DNA of 64,000 nucleotides. It comes from Bacillus sp. FSL H8-0547 (GTDB lineage: Bacteria > Bacillota > Bacilli > Bacillales > Bacillaceae). The position numbers and the translations under genes are program-made. The stretch spans positions 3,534,001 to 3,598,000 of the forward strand of contig JBBODD010000001.1 of NCBI GenBank assembly GCA_038002745.1. Direction: 5' to 3'. The notes beneath the pieces are model-generated. The model saw only the letters and a program-made list of their open reading frames with translations. It was not told where the DNA came from and made no database searches. Positions 35,249 through 43,319 of this stretch are shown here, one piece after another (the first letter of the stretch is position 1; each line of letters begins with the position of its first letter).

Positions 35249-35277
35249 TTAACAAGCAATCTATTTTTCAGTATAAT
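35249..35277 (+). promoter_or_regulatory. Promoter of TerC gene
   Basis: TTAACA (35249-35254), 17-nt spacer, TATAAT (35272-35277). No yybP-ykoY manganese riboswitch motif was seen between the terminator and the start codon. Confidence 0.65.
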
Positions 35278-35313
35278 GAAAAAGTTAATGTGAAGTTTAG
35301 GAGGAAATGGTAG

Positions 35314-36090
35314 ATGTCAATTTTGCAAGCAATGCTTGACACGTACGCACTTTTTTTTGATTGGGAAATGTGGGGCAAAGTACTTACAGATCCAGTTTCC
35401 TGGGGACTTATTGGAACACTGGTCATTCTCGAAGGTCTATTATCAGCAGATAACGCATTAGTACTAGCAGTTATGGTTAGACATTTGCCTGAAGAACAGC
35501 GCAAAAAAGCTTTATTTTACGGTTTGCTTGGAGCATACGTCTTCCGCTTCATCGCCATTGGCGTCGGGGTATTCCTGATCAAACTATGGTGGGTAAAAAT
35601 ATTAGGTGCGGCCTATCTTGCATGGCTTGCAGTTAAATATTTCTTGGATAAACGAAAAGAAAATGCCGAAGGTGATGAAGAGCACGGCGGCATCAACAAA
35701 AACGGCATTCTTATCCGTCTTTTCGGTACGTTCTGGGGTACAGTTGTGGCAGTAGAATTAATGGATATTGCGTTTTCTGTAGACAGCGTTCTTGCGGCAT
35801 TCGGCGTCAGCGAACAACCATGGGTTCTTCTTCTCGGAGGAATTTTTGGCGTACTTATGATGCGAGGAGTTGCTGGCGTATTCCTGAAACTGATTGACAA
35901 AGTACCTGAGCTTGAAACAACAGCCTACATTCTTATTGCTCTGATTGCAGTTAAAATGGGTCTGGCTGTAGCACATATTCATATCGAGCACTCTGTATTC
36001 TTCGTTATCATCCTTGTGATGTTTGCAGGTACATTCGCTCTAAACTATTTCCGCAAAAAATCAAGCCACAGCAACAGCACTGGCTTATAA
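35314..36090 (+). CDS. TerC-family integral membrane protein (YkoY/YceF-like)
   Basis: 258 residues with about seven membrane spans. LEGLLSADNALVLAVMV (about 39-55) and VELMDIAFSVDSVLAAFG (about 150-167) hold the paired acidic residues of TerC metal exporters. B. subtilis relatives export manganese to secreted enzymes. AGGAGGAAATGGTAG precedes ATG. Flanked by its own promoter and terminator. Confidence 0.9.
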   Translation: MSILQAMLDTYALFFDWEMWGKVLTDPVSWGLIGTLVILEGLLSADNALVLAVMVRHLPEEQRKKALFYGLLGAYVFRFIAIGVGVFLIKLWWVKILGAAYLAWLAVKYFLDKRKENAEGDEEHGGINKNGILIRLFGTFWGTVVAVELMDIAFSVDSVLAAFGVSEQPWVLLLGGIFGVLMMRGVAGVFLKLIDKVPELETTAYILIALIAVKMGLAVAHIHIEHSVFFVIILVMFAGTFALNYFRKKSSHSNSTGL

Positions 36091-36101
36091 TCTTCAAAGT
36101 G

Positions 36102-36127
36102 AAAAGCTGCATTCGTGCGGCTTTTTT
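36102..36127. terminator. Terminator after TerC gene
   Basis: AAAGCTGCA and TGCGGCTTT around TTCG, followed by T6. Also placed to end the leftward gene at 36137. Confidence 0.85.
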
Positions 36128-36136
36128 ATTTGGTTT

Positions 36137-36292
36137 TTATCCCAAAAAGAGCATTGAAAACAGCGCAATCAATCCAATCGAAGTAAGACCGTCAAGGACC
36201 ATGTAGCTCTTTAACGTCATGACTTCAATGACTTCTTCTGTCAGCTGCTGCCTTTCTCTGTATGGAATTCTCCGGTTTATTAGCATCCTCAT
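36137..36292 (-). CDS. 51-residue tail-anchored small membrane protein
   Basis: ATG preceded by TTAGGTGATCTTG. 51 residues: basic N-terminus (LINRRIPYRERQQLTEE) and one C-terminal hydrophobic helix (YMVLDGLTSIGLIALFSMLF). Unknown family. Convergent with the TerC gene and divergent from the metalloprotease gene. Confidence 0.6.
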   Translation of the reverse strand: MRMLINRRIPYRERQQLTEEVIEVMTLKSYMVLDGLTSIGLIALFSMLFLG

Positions 36293-36434
36293 CAAGATCA
36301 CCTAATTTCCATGATAATTTCCATCATATGGCGGAATTGCCGTAAAAGTGACAGGACAGAGAATATGGGAAGGGTGTATTCAATATGTTACTATTTTCAT
36401 AAGGATATAGAACGGATAAAGGAGGTATACATAT

Positions 36435-37181
36435 GTGATGAAACGATATCTTATTTTGGCAAGCCTCTCCATTACAGCAGCGTTTGCCTTCTATTCCTAT
36501 CCATCCGTAAGTATCCCCTCCGGTCAGCTTCTGAAAGAACATCCTCTTATTCTGGAAACATCAGCGATACCTGCAGGCTCCCCGCTGAACGAAATGGTCT
36601 ATTTGCCGGAACAAAGCATCAAGGAGCAGGAAGCAGAAAAGATGCTGAAAAACCTTCATCATATCCATCCTGCCATTCTCAATGCTGCAAAGGAGCAAGG
36701 TGTGGTCATTAAGCTGTTCGAAGGGAAATTGACCGAAGAAAAAGGGCTTAAGCATCTGGATGGATTAACGCCAAAGGGGCGCAGTGAAGAAACAGGCTGG
36801 GAAAGTGTTCCGGGCATGACAGAGGATAACAGAGTGTACGTGAAGATCGGCATGAGCGAATACGGTATGGGACATGGATCGGTGTCACTTGAACTGCACG
36901 AATTTGCCCATGCTGCAGATCTCAACGTTTTCTCCCGGGTCAGAAGCAATCCGCTTTATTTGAATATATGGAAAAAAGAAGCCGGCATGCTGTTTTCTGA
37001 CCAAACCTATTTCACAAGGTTTCCGGAAGAATATTTTGCCGAGATCTTTGCGATGTATTATCACAGCAGGGAGACAAGAATAAAGCTGAAAGAAATGGCG
37101 CCGCTTTCTCATCAGTTTATCGCAAATCTTTATAAATCAACGGTAGAAAACGGGACAGACTTCCGATACAATTATCACTAG
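36435..37181 (+). CDS. Secreted lethal-factor-like (M34/PPEP-type) metalloprotease
   Basis: 248 residues. N-terminal signal or anchor (RYLILASLSITAAFAFYS). Zinc motif HEFAH at 155-159 in SLELHEFAHAADL, and the downstream Glu203 in PEEYFAEIFAMYYH is the expected third ligand, the arrangement of the anthrax lethal-factor C-terminal/Pro-Pro endopeptidase clan. Bacillus paralogues are uncharacterised. GGAGG lies 9 nt before GTG 36435; ATG 36438 is an alternative. It lies between terC and thyB, so may be an accessory insertion into the conserved order. Confidence 0.8.
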   Translation: MMKRYLILASLSITAAFAFYSYPSVSIPSGQLLKEHPLILETSAIPAGSPLNEMVYLPEQSIKEQEAEKMLKNLHHIHPAILNAAKEQGVVIKLFEGKLTEEKGLKHLDGLTPKGRSEETGWESVPGMTEDNRVYVKIGMSEYGMGHGSVSLELHEFAHAADLNVFSRVRSNPLYLNIWKKEAGMLFSDQTYFTRFPEEYFAEIFAMYYHSRETRIKLKEMAPLSHQFIANLYKSTVENGTDFRYNYH

Positions 37182-37207
37182 TATGAAAACGAAGGAAGTG
37201 TCTTTAA

Positions 37208-38002
37208 ATGAAGCAATATTTGGATTTATGCAAGCATGTTCTTTCAAATGGAACGGTGAAAGAAGACCGGACAGGCACCGGAACAATCAGTACGTTCGGT
37301 TACCAAATGAGATTCGACCTAAGCGAAGGATTCCCTCTTCTGACAACGAAAAAGCTTCACTTAAAATCCATTATTCACGAATTGATCTGGTTTTTGAGGG
37401 GAGATACGAACGTAAAGTATCTTCAGGATAACGGAGTGCGCATCTGGAACGAGTGGGCTGATGAAAATGGCGAACTCGGCCCTGTTTACGGACGCCAATG
37501 GCGCTCGTGGGAAGGTGCAGACGGGGAAACAGTGGATCAGATTGCAAAGCTGATTGATCAGATTAAAACCAACCCTGATTCAAGACGGCTGATCGTGAGC
37601 GCGTGGAACCCGGCAGATGTCGACAAGATGGCACTGCCGCCATGCCACTGTTTTTTTCAGTTTTATGTAAACGACGGAAAGCTATCGTGCCAGCTTTATC
37701 AGCGGTCAGCTGATGTCTTCCTCGGCGTACCGTTCAACATTGCCTCATACGCGCTGCTGACGATGATGGTGGCCCATGTGACGGACCTGGAGCTGGGTGA
37801 ATTTGTTCATACCTTCGGGGATGTTCATATCTACAAAAATCACCTTGAACAGGTCGATCTGCAGCTGACGCGCGATGTCAGAAAGCTGCCGAAAATGAAG
37901 CTCAATCCGGACGTGAAATCGATCTTTGATTTTACATTTGAAGATTTCACACTTCAAGACTATGAACCTCATCCGCATATTAAAGGGGCTGTCAGCGTAT
38001 GA
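37208..38002 (+). CDS. thyB: Thymidylate synthase ThyB
   Basis: 264 residues, the length of B. subtilis ThyB. Active Cys146 in [11 protein letters not shown], the [20 protein letters not shown] segment and the C-terminal IKGAVSV. Methylates dUMP using methylene-THF, yielding DHF, which the coupled DHFR gene recycles. ATG with AAGGAAGTG upstream; overlaps dfrA by 4 nt. Confidence 0.97.
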   Translation: MKQYLDLCKHVLSNGTVKEDRTGTGTISTFGYQMRFDLSEGFPLLTTKKLHLKSIIHELIWFLRGDTNVKYLQDNGVRIWNEWADENGELGPVYGRQWRSWEGADGETVDQIAKLIDQIKTNPDSRRLIVSAWNPADVDKMALPPCHCFFQFYVNDGKLSCQLYQRSADVFLGVPFNIASYALLTMMVAHVTDLELGEFVHTFGDVHIYKNHLEQVDLQLTRDVRKLPKMKLNPDVKSIFDFTFEDFTLQDYEPHPHIKGAVSV

Positions 38003-38490
38003 TTTCGATGATTGTCGCAATGGATGAAAATCATCTCATCGGACGCAACAATGATCTGCCGTGGCGAATACCCGCAGACCTCGCCTACTTTAAAAAGGTG
38101 ACGCTCGGACATCCGGTCCTGATGGGGCGGAAAACCTTTGAATCAATCGGCAAACCTCTTCCGGGAAGAGAAAATATCATTCTGACACGGAATAGACAGT
38201 ATTCTCAGGAAGGCACAAAGGTCATTCATGAGCTGGGTGATGTGCTAGGTGATCAGTCACTTAATGAGAAGAATCTGTTCATCATCGGCGGAGCAGAAAT
38301 CTTCAAAGAATGCCTGCACCTTGCAGACAGGCTGTATATAACGAAGATTCATGATACGTTTGAAGGCGATACATTTTTCCCGGAATTTAAAGAAGAAAAT
38401 TACCGTGTCATCAGCCGTGAAAAAGGGCCAAAAGACGAGAAGAATCCGTATGATTATGAATTTATTATTTATGAAACATCAAAAGCGTAA
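37999..38490 (+). CDS. dfrA: Dihydrofolate reductase
   Basis: 163 residues. Asp27 in [11 protein letters not shown] is the catalytic acid; [12 protein letters not shown] and [11 protein letters not shown] are NADPH-binding segments. Regenerates THF for ThyB. The last two codons and stop (AAA GCG TAA) lie within dispersed repeat copy 4, so the present C-terminus was set by that element. Confidence 0.97.
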   Translation: MISMIVAMDENHLIGRNNDLPWRIPADLAYFKKVTLGHPVLMGRKTFESIGKPLPGRENIILTRNRQYSQEGTKVIHELGDVLGDQSLNEKNLFIIGGAEIFKECLHLADRLYITKIHDTFEGDTFFPEFKEENYRVISREKGPKDEKNPYDYEFIIYETSKA

Positions 38491-38597
38491 GCGCCAAGGC
38501 CCGCTCCGATAGGCAGATAAGAATCCGGCGGAAAAGTCCGGGTTTGACTTTTTTGACGGATTTGTTCTGACAGAGGATCTAGGCGCTGGAGCAGGAC
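38481..38597 (+). repeat. Dispersed hairpin element, copy 4
   Basis: Same orientation as copy 1. It begins within the final codons of dfrA. The left end AAGCGTAAGCGCC keeps the repeat consensus, the right end (GGCGCTGGAGCAGG) differs, so only GCGCC/GGCGC of the terminal stem remains. Confidence 0.85.
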
Positions 38598-38659
38598 GAA
38601 GATAACTTTGTTGTTGTTATACACAGACTTTAATTCGTTATAATTTCAATAACAGTGAA

Positions 38660-38690
38660 AAAAGCCTCCCGTATAATAGGGAGGCTTCTT
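38660..38690 (+). terminator. Terminator after thyB-dfrA
   Basis: AAGCCTCCC and GGGAGGCTT around GTATAATA, followed by CTTATT; modest T tract. Confidence 0.65.
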
Positions 38691-38716
38691 ATTGGGACAT
38701 CAGGAGGAACAATCAA

Positions 38717-39442
38717 ATGATCAGAATGTTAGTGACGGTTTTGTACGGGATTGGCTATCTAATCTGCAGCCTGCCGGAACTCAGCCGTGTGAAAAAGCTT
38801 GACCCGCGCCTTTCCGTCGAAAAAAGAGACGAAGCGGCGCACACACTCCCTAAAAACTGGGCAGCATCGTTAATCAGATCTTCAGGTTCTAAGGTGAAGG
38901 TAGAAGGAGAACATAACATGCCCGACGGTCCCGTCCTCATTGTGAGCAACCATCAAAGCAATTTTGATATACCGGTTTTAATGAGTTCGCTTAAAAAACC
39001 GGCAGGATTTCTCTCGAAAACAGAGGTGAAAAAACTGCCCCTTCTTCCAAAATGGATGGAAGTCATGAACTGTATTTTTGTTGACCGCAAAAATAAACGC
39101 CAGGCTCTGCTGTCTTTGAAAGAAGGAAGCGAAAAACTGAAAGAGGGCCACTCCCTGATTATTTTTCCGGAGGGAACAAGAAGCAAAGGGGACGATCTGG
39201 CCGAATTTAAAACAGGTGCTCTCCGAATGGCTGCAGGAGCGGGGGTTCCGATTGTGCCGGTTGCGATTGACGGAACGTATGACATTATGGAAAAACAGGG
39301 CGGATGGAGATTTAAGCCGTCCCAAGTCAAAGTCATTGTCTGCAAGCCGGTTCAGGCCGAGGACTATACAGGCCGTGACTTAAAAACAACGGCTGAAGAA
39401 CTAAGGCAGACCATTGCAAAAACACTCAGGAATCCCTCCTGA
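38717..39442 (+). CDS. plsC: 1-acyl-glycerol-3-phosphate acyltransferase (PlsC)
   Basis: 241 residues. NHQSNFD (about 77-83) is the catalytic HX4D motif, FVDRKNKRQAL and FPEGTRSKGD follow in family order. One N-terminal hydrophobic segment anchors it. Adds the second acyl chain to make phosphatidic acid. CAGGAGGAACAATCAA precedes ATG. Confidence 0.92.
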   Translation: MIRMLVTVLYGIGYLICSLPELSRVKKLDPRLSVEKRDEAAHTLPKNWAASLIRSSGSKVKVEGEHNMPDGPVLIVSNHQSNFDIPVLMSSLKKPAGFLSKTEVKKLPLLPKWMEVMNCIFVDRKNKRQALLSLKEGSEKLKEGHSLIIFPEGTRSKGDDLAEFKTGALRMAAGAGVPIVPVAIDGTYDIMEKQGGWRFKPSQVKVIVCKPVQAEDYTGRDLKTTAEELRQTIAKTLRNPS

Positions 39443-39453
39443 GTGTTTTTTTT
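39419..39453. terminator. Bidirectional terminator
   Basis: AACACTCAGGA and TCCTGAGTGTT with T8, between convergent plsC and yplQ. Confidence 0.9.
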
Positions 39454-39463
39454 GAACGGAAAT

Positions 39464-40105
39464 TTAAATGAACGGTACATCTGTGACATAAAACAAAACA
39501 CAGAAGAACATAGCGGCACTGCCTGCAAGAACAAATCCGTGCCAGATTGCATGGTGGTAGGGGATCTTCCTCCATACGTAGAAGACAGCGCCGATTGTAT
39601 AGAGCAGACCTCCTGCCAGCAGCAGTCCGAAGCCTTCAGGGCTTAAATAGGCATATAAAGGCTTAATCGCAACAATGATCAGCCAGCCCATCAGAATGTA
39701 TGCAAGTGTTGAAAGGATGATAAATCGCTTTACAAAAAAGATCTTCAGCACGATGCCTGCAATCGCAAGACCCCATACAATGCCGAGCAGCGTAAATCCA
39801 AGCGCTCCACGGAGAGGAACAAGAAGAAACGGAGTATACGTTCCGGCGATCAGCAGATAGATGGCCGAGTGATCCAGTATTTCAAAGACATCCTTTGCCT
39901 TTCTGTGCGGAATGGCATGGAGAAGGGTAGAGAACAAGTAAAGCAGGATCATCGTTGCCCCAAAAATGGAAAAGCTGACAACGTGCCACGCATCTCCGTA
40001 TTTAGCGGCAAAGATAATCAGGTAAACGAGAGCCGGGATGCTTAGAAGCACACCGATTCCATGGGTGATCGCATTTGCAATTTCTTCTTTAATCGAGTAT
40101 TCCAT
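39464..40105 (-). CDS. yplQ: Hemolysin III-family membrane protein YplQ
   Basis: 213 residues, seven membrane spans, PAQR/HlyIII family: EIANAITHGIG at the N-terminus, FEILDHSAIYLLIAGTYTPF and YHHAIWHGFVLAGSA contain conserved His/Asp. Cytolysin activity is not established; may be a receptor-like hydrolase. ATG 40105 is set by AAGGAGGCAGCTAAAG and gives the B. subtilis length. Its start overlaps the end of yplP by 17 nt. Confidence 0.9.
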   Translation of the reverse strand: MEYSIKEEIANAITHGIGVLLSIPALVYLIIFAAKYGDAWHVVSFSIFGATMILLYLFSTLLHAIPHRKAKDVFEILDHSAIYLLIAGTYTPFLLVPLRGALGFTLLGIVWGLAIAGIVLKIFFVKRFIILSTLAYILMGWLIIVAIKPLYAYLSPEGFGLLLAGGLLYTIGAVFYVWRKIPYHHAIWHGFVLAGSAAMFFCVLFYVTDVPFI

Positions 40106-41159
40106 CTTTAGCTGCCTCCTTTTGAATCGTTTCAAGGTTCTGACTCAGTGACTGAAGAAAATCAAGGCCTTCAAGCGTTATTTTAGTGCCCGCGCGCCCG
40201 CGGCCCTTTGTCACATACTCATTTCTTTCAAGAAAATCCAGTCTGTGCCTGACCTGCTGAGGTGTAAGCGGGTTTTTTGTCTGTTTGCTGCTGTCGGAGA
40301 TGGTTCTCCTGCTGGCAGGGTCCCCGTCTTCATTTGAATCCCGGATCGACTCGAGAATAAACAGGTATTCCTGCTTATCCATCATCGTTAAGGGCTTATC
40401 TTTTGTCTTCTTGGGTTCTTTTTTGCTTTCCGTCTCCTTTGAAAGAAAGGGATCCTTCGGAAGATCATGCAGCTGAATGGATCTGCCGTCGCAAACCGTA
40501 AGCAAGTAGTCCATCGTGTTTCTGAGTTCAAGAATATTGCCGGGCCATGAATAACCCAAAAGAATTTCACTGACCGTCTTATCAATGCGCACCTCATGCC
40601 CTCTTTCCTTTATAAAAAATGCAGAGAGAAGCGGGATGTCCGTCTTTCGCTCGCTTAATGGAGGAAGCGTCAGTCTGAGCACATTCACATGATAATAAAA
40701 ATCCTGACGAAGAGTTCCATTTTCTACAAGAGCTTTTAAATCCTGAGAAGAAGAAACAATGATCCGCATGTCTGACGGAACGGAAGGTGAAGACCCTGTT
40801 CTTTTTGTTTGCTTTGTCTGAAGGACTCTCAGAAGCTGAGCCTGAAGGTCCAGGCTTAAACCTGAGATTTCATGAAGGAAAACAGTTCCTCCATCTGCAG
40901 ATTCGATCAGACCGCTCCTTTGATCTGAGCCGAAAAGCTCTTCATAAAGAGCAGCTTCAGAATATGTACTGCAGTTAACAGAAGCGAAAGGGCGGGCAGA
41001 TCTTTCAGAAGCCAGGTGAATTGCGTGTGCAAATGTTTGCTTGCCGCTTCCTACGGGGCCTTCAAGCATGACAGGCAGATCAGCCGCAGCCATTTTTTTG
41101 GCAAGTGATTTTTTTTCAATAAACAGGGGGTGTTCGCCGATTAATTTTTCAAGTGTCAT
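40089..41159 (-). CDS. yplP: Degenerate NtrC-like AAA+ regulator YplP with winged helix
   Basis: 356 residues. The AAA+ domain keeps Walker A (GPVGSGKQ, 34-41) and ELFG (74-77), but the sigma-54 contact loop GAFTGA is missing: only SDQRSG separates ELFG from LIESADGG. Walker B has His96 in place of Asp (TVFLHEI), the usual YYR is YYH and PGNxRE is PGNILE. C-terminal residues 285-345 look like a winged helix, not a Fis-type domain. It is therefore unlikely to activate sigma-54 by the usual route. Inverted repeat in its promoter. Confidence 0.85.
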   Translation of the reverse strand: MTLEKLIGEHPLFIEKKSLAKKMAAADLPVMLEGPVGSGKQTFAHAIHLASERSARPFASVNCSTYSEAALYEELFGSDQRSGLIESADGGTVFLHEISGLSLDLQAQLLRVLQTKQTKRTGSSPSVPSDMRIIVSSSQDLKALVENGTLRQDFYYHVNVLRLTLPPLSERKTDIPLLSAFFIKERGHEVRIDKTVSEILLGYSWPGNILELRNTMDYLLTVCDGRSIQLHDLPKDPFLSKETESKKEPKKTKDKPLTMMDKQEYLFILESIRDSNEDGDPASRRTISDSSKQTKNPLTPQQVRHRLDFLERNEYVTKGRGRAGTKITLEGLDFLQSLSQNLETIQKEAAKDGILD

Positions 41160-41182
41160 ATGTTTGCTCCTCGAATGTTCTA

Positions 41183-41226
41183 ATTGGTTTCATTATAACA
41201 CCCAAATGCAACTAAATGGAACCAAT
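41183..41226 (-). promoter_or_regulatory. yplP promoter flanked by inverted repeat
   Basis: ATTGGTTTCATT (41183-41194) and AATGGAACCAAT (41215-41226) are complementary at 11 of 12 positions. On the minus strand a TATAAT (41197-41192) lies inside, with a poor -35 in the other arm. GTTCCATTTA and GTTGCATTTG form direct repeats one helical turn apart. Likely operator, perhaps autoregulatory. Confidence 0.5.
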
Positions 41227-41262
41227 AAAAACATCTTTACAGAATATTAATAAAAATGCAAG

Positions 41263-41487
41263 CTATTGCTCCAGCGTTTTAAGATTTTCAAGCATGTATG
41301 TAAACTGCTTCGGATTTTCAAATTGAGATTCCGTCCAGTTCAGCCTGATCCACTCTTTCAGTTCCTGCACGGAGTTAAATACTTCCCCGCTCGTATCCTC
41401 TTTCCGGATCATATACCGGCCGTTATCTGCGTCTGCTGTGACCAGGCAGGGAATGGCACTGCCTGCTGATTTCAGTTCAAATTCCAT
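41263..41487 (-). CDS. Small conserved protein, unknown function
   Basis: 74 residues with alpha/beta character (VTADADNGRYMIRKED, VQELKEWIRLNW). Two adjacent ATGs; 41487 is favoured by TTGGAGGG. Divergent from ilvA with overlapping upstream regions. No known family. Confidence 0.6.
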   Translation of the reverse strand: MEFELKSAGSAIPCLVTADADNGRYMIRKEDTSGEVFNSVQELKEWIRLNWTESQFENPKQFTYMLENLKTLEQ

Positions 41488-41601
41488 CATAAACCCTCCA
41501 ATGTTAAATAATTGTGTGAATTTTTTAATAATAACTTTTAATTTTGAATATTCATGATATAATATTTCAATTAAACTCCAGATGCAGAAAGGATTTTCCG
41601 A

Positions 41602-42870
41602 ATGAAACAAATGATGAATCTTGAACCCGCACTTCATGTGGCTGACATCCTAAAGGCGCACCATTTGTTAAAGGATGTAATCGTCCACACGCCTCTCCAA
41701 AAAGACGAGCGTCTTTCTGAAAAATATGAGTGCAGCGTTTATTTGAAAAGAGAAGACCTTCAGATTGTCCGATCATTTAAATTAAGAGGGGCATACAACA
41801 AGATCAAGCAGCTCTCAGAACAGGAAACGGCTAACGGTATTGTTTGTGCAAGCGCCGGGAATCATGCACAGGGCGTTGCCTATTCCTGCAAACAGCTGAA
41901 CATTCACGGCAAAATCTTTATGCCGTCAACCACGCCGAGGCAGAAGGTTTCACAGGTGGAGCTTTTTGGCCGCGGGCACATTGAAATCATTCTCACAGGC
42001 GACACGTTTGATGATTCTTACAAAAAAGCGAGAGAGTGCAGCGAGGCCGAAGGAAGATCCTTCATCCATCCGTTTGACGATCTCGACGTGATAGCAGGAC
42101 AGGGTACGATTGCCCTTGAAATTTTGAATGACGCAGATGCTGAGATGGACTACGTGTTTGCGAGCATCGGGGGCGGCGGCCTGATCTCAGGCGTCGGCAG
42201 TTATTTTAAGCAGGTTTCCCCAGGCACGAAGATCATCGGCGTTGAGCCGGAGGGAGCTCCGTCATATGCGGAATCCATTTCAGCCGGCAAAGTGGTTGAG
42301 CTTGATAAAATTGATAAATTTGTAGACGGAGCTGCAGTAAAAAGAGTAGGAGACAGCAATTTTTCCATCTGCAGGTCCGTTGTGGATGACACGGTTCTTG
42401 TTCCGGAAGGCAAAGTGTGCACGACCATTCTCAGCCTCTACAATGAAAATGCGATCGTAGCGGAGCCTGCCGGTGCCCTGCCGATTGCCGCCCTGGACTT
42501 CTGCCGTGACCAGATTAAAGGAAAAAACATTGTCTGCATCGTAAGCGGAGGGAACAACGACATTGGACGGATGCAGGAAATGAAAGAGCGGTCGCTTATG
42601 TACGAAGGCCTGCAGCATTATTTTATTGTCAACTTCCCGCAGCGTGCAGGCGCACTCAGAGAATTTCTGGATGAAGTCCTCGGCCCGGATGATGACATTT
42701 CAAGATTTGAATATACAAAGAAAAACAACCGTGACAGCGGCCCTGCATTTGTAGGGATTGAACTGAAAAAAAGGGAAGATTACAGCGGCCTTATCGAAAG
42801 AATGAACCGCAAAGGATTCCCGTACACAGAAGTGAAAAAAGACAGCAGCCTGTTCCATCTTTTCATCTGA
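41602..42870 (+). CDS. ilvA: Threonine deaminase
   Basis: 422 residues. PLP-binding Lys60 in RSFKLRGAYN, the glycine loop IGGGGLISG and a single short C-terminal ACT-like domain. Makes 2-oxobutanoate for isoleucine. The Bacillus type is sensitive to isoleucine and controlled by CodY. TATAAT at 41558-41563 is a probable -10. AAAGGATTTTCCGA precedes ATG. Confidence 0.96.
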   Translation: MKQMMNLEPALHVADILKAHHLLKDVIVHTPLQKDERLSEKYECSVYLKREDLQIVRSFKLRGAYNKIKQLSEQETANGIVCASAGNHAQGVAYSCKQLNIHGKIFMPSTTPRQKVSQVELFGRGHIEIILTGDTFDDSYKKARECSEAEGRSFIHPFDDLDVIAGQGTIALEILNDADAEMDYVFASIGGGGLISGVGSYFKQVSPGTKIIGVEPEGAPSYAESISAGKVVELDKIDKFVDGAAVKRVGDSNFSICRSVVDDTVLVPEGKVCTTILSLYNENAIVAEPAGALPIAALDFCRDQIKGKNIVCIVSGGNNDIGRMQEMKERSLMYEGLQHYFIVNFPQRAGALREFLDEVLGPDDDISRFEYTKKNNRDSGPAFVGIELKKREDYSGLIERMNRKGFPYTEVKKDSSLFHLFI

Positions 42871-42960
42871 AAAATTTCATCCTTCCTGACACAATTAGAC
42901 AGATTTCTTAAAGCCGTTGGGGTATAATATAAGAAACGGGTGAAAAAGAGGATTGATAAC

Positions 42961-43212
42961 TTGTTATTCAAAAGCCTAGAGTTCAAGCTGTTAAATGGAC
43001 ATAAGGTAAAGATCACAGATATTCCAGTATTGGAGGAAGATAATCAATACCGATTTCTCGTTCAAAGCCGTCTGCAGTCCTTCCTGACAAAGATTACTGC
43101 AAAACCGAAACCAAACGCTGTTTACTCATTTAAAGACTACTTAAAAAGAACCGTCAAATGGACCGATTATGAAGCCATCTATCAGCCAGTCACATTAAAG
43201 CATAATGCATAG
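42961..43212 (+). CDS. ypmP: DUF2535 protein YpmP
   Basis: 83 residues, matching length and place of B. subtilis YpmP after ilvA. LLNGHKVKITDIPVLEED and KPKPNAVYSFKDYLKRTVKW. TTG 42961 chosen from AGAGGATTGATAAC; longer frames start in poor context. Function unknown. Confidence 0.82.
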   Translation: MLFKSLEFKLLNGHKVKITDIPVLEEDNQYRFLVQSRLQSFLTKITAKPKPNAVYSFKDYLKRTVKWTDYEAIYQPVTLKHNA

Positions 43213-43215
43213 CAC

Positions 43216-43245
43216 AAGAGCGCATGCCCCGGGCATGCGCTCTTT
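43216..43245 (+). terminator. Strong terminator after ypmP
   Basis: AAGAGCGCATGCCC and GGGCATGCGCTCTT are adjacent perfect arms, followed by TTTCATTTT. Confidence 0.9.
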
Positions 43246-43319
43246 CATTTTGCCTGGGGGGAAGAGGAGTGTGCCATGCGATGCTGTTCTTTTGGCATGC
43301 AAGCTAGTGAATCTTCCCC

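Noticed and set aside
35160-35313. yybP-ykoY manganese riboswitch before the TerC gene
   Set aside because: The conserved core sequence of that riboswitch was not found, and the promoter lies only about 40 nt before the start codon.
37183-37431. 82-codon frame overlapping the start of thyB
   Set aside because: It is a shadow of thyB in another frame with no independent ribosome site.
41183-41226. Sigma-54 (-24/-12) promoter before yplP
   Set aside because: The GG and GC dinucleotides are 12 nt apart rather than 10.
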